Positions 5,623-5,668 of a DNA stretch of 5,668 nucleotides are shown here, one piece after another. Under the pieces are notes generated by a model, which had not been told where the DNA came from, searched no databases, and saw only the letters and a list, made by a program, of their open reading frames with translations. Numbering within the stretch: the first letter of the stretch is position 1; every line of letters starts with the position of its first letter. The position numbers were made by a program, and so were the translations under genes. This DNA is from an uncultured bacterium (lineage in GTDB: Bacteria; Bacillota; Clostridia; Lachnospirales; Lachnospiraceae): positions 1 through 5,668 of the forward strand of contig CAMTFT010000141.1 in the NCBI GenBank assembly GCA_947071365.1, read 5' to 3'.

Positions 5623-5668
5623 CTGTCTCTTATACACATCTGACGCTGCCGACGACTTAATAGGTGTA
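5623..5668 (-). other. Nextera i5/read-1 adapter, inverted copy (library artefact)
   Basis: This is the exact reverse complement of bases 1-46. It holds the 19-bp Tn5 mosaic end (5623-5641), the read-1 primer site (5642-5655), the same 8-base index (5656-5663) and the P5 remnant GTGTA (5664-5668). The insert ends at 5622. Both ends carry the same adapter and index, which points to a single-adapter amplified long fragment or a long-read amplicon and not a standard i5/i7 molecule. Confidence 0.98.

Noticed and set aside
1..5668. A transposable element bounded by 46-bp terminal inverted repeats
   Set aside because: The repeats match Nextera adapter with an index, and the insert encodes no transposase or integrase.

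Overview
The window is one 5,576-bp bacterial insert (47-5622) lying between two identical, inverted 46-base copies of the Illumina Nextera read-1/i5 adapter (1-46 and 5623-5668). The outer 92 bases are therefore library sequence. Both ends of the biology are Tn5 cut points, so the genes at each end are cut by library preparation and not by evolution. The insert looks like a Gram-positive member of the Clostridia, probably a Lachnospiraceae-like gut anaerobe. The reasons are strong AGGAGG-type ribosome binding sites, tightly packed same-strand genes, mid-range GC by eye and the character of the proteins. This placement is an inference; there is no rRNA or marker gene to confirm it.

Region 47-4630 is the 3' part of an operon on the + strand. 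It holds the C-terminal end of an ABC transporter ATPase of the BMP / purine-nucleoside type (YufO/NupO-like), two integral-membrane permeases of the same transporter (YufP/NupP-like and YufQ/NupQ-like), and a 743-residue cytoplasmic protein. That protein joins an apparent seven-bladed beta-propeller to a PHP-type metallohydrolase domain resembling CehA/McbA and DUF3604 proteins. Gene junctions are a 14-nt overlap, a 3-nt gap and a 27-nt gap, and the operon closes with a clear intrinsic terminator (4587-4630). The substrate-binding lipoprotein and the rest of the ATPase would lie upstream, outside the window. The simplest reading is that the transporter imports a small molecule, perhaps nucleoside-like, which the hydrolase then cleaves. 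The substrate cannot be read from the sequence.

Region 4631-5437 is a separate transcription unit. A good sigma-A-type promoter (4652-4680) leads to a 235-residue class I SAM-dependent methyltransferase of unknown target. Downstream (5438-5557) there is no gene, but there are hairpins, including a long 15-bp one at 5488-5522. The last 65 bases before the adapter read as the C-terminal end of a gene on the minus strand, so the methyltransferase and that gene converge on the hairpin.

The most interesting biology is the propeller-PHP protein with an H-x-Q in place of the usual H-x-H metal motif, encoded directly behind a BMP-type importer. The most important practical point is that the perfect terminal inverted repeats are adapter and not a transposon.
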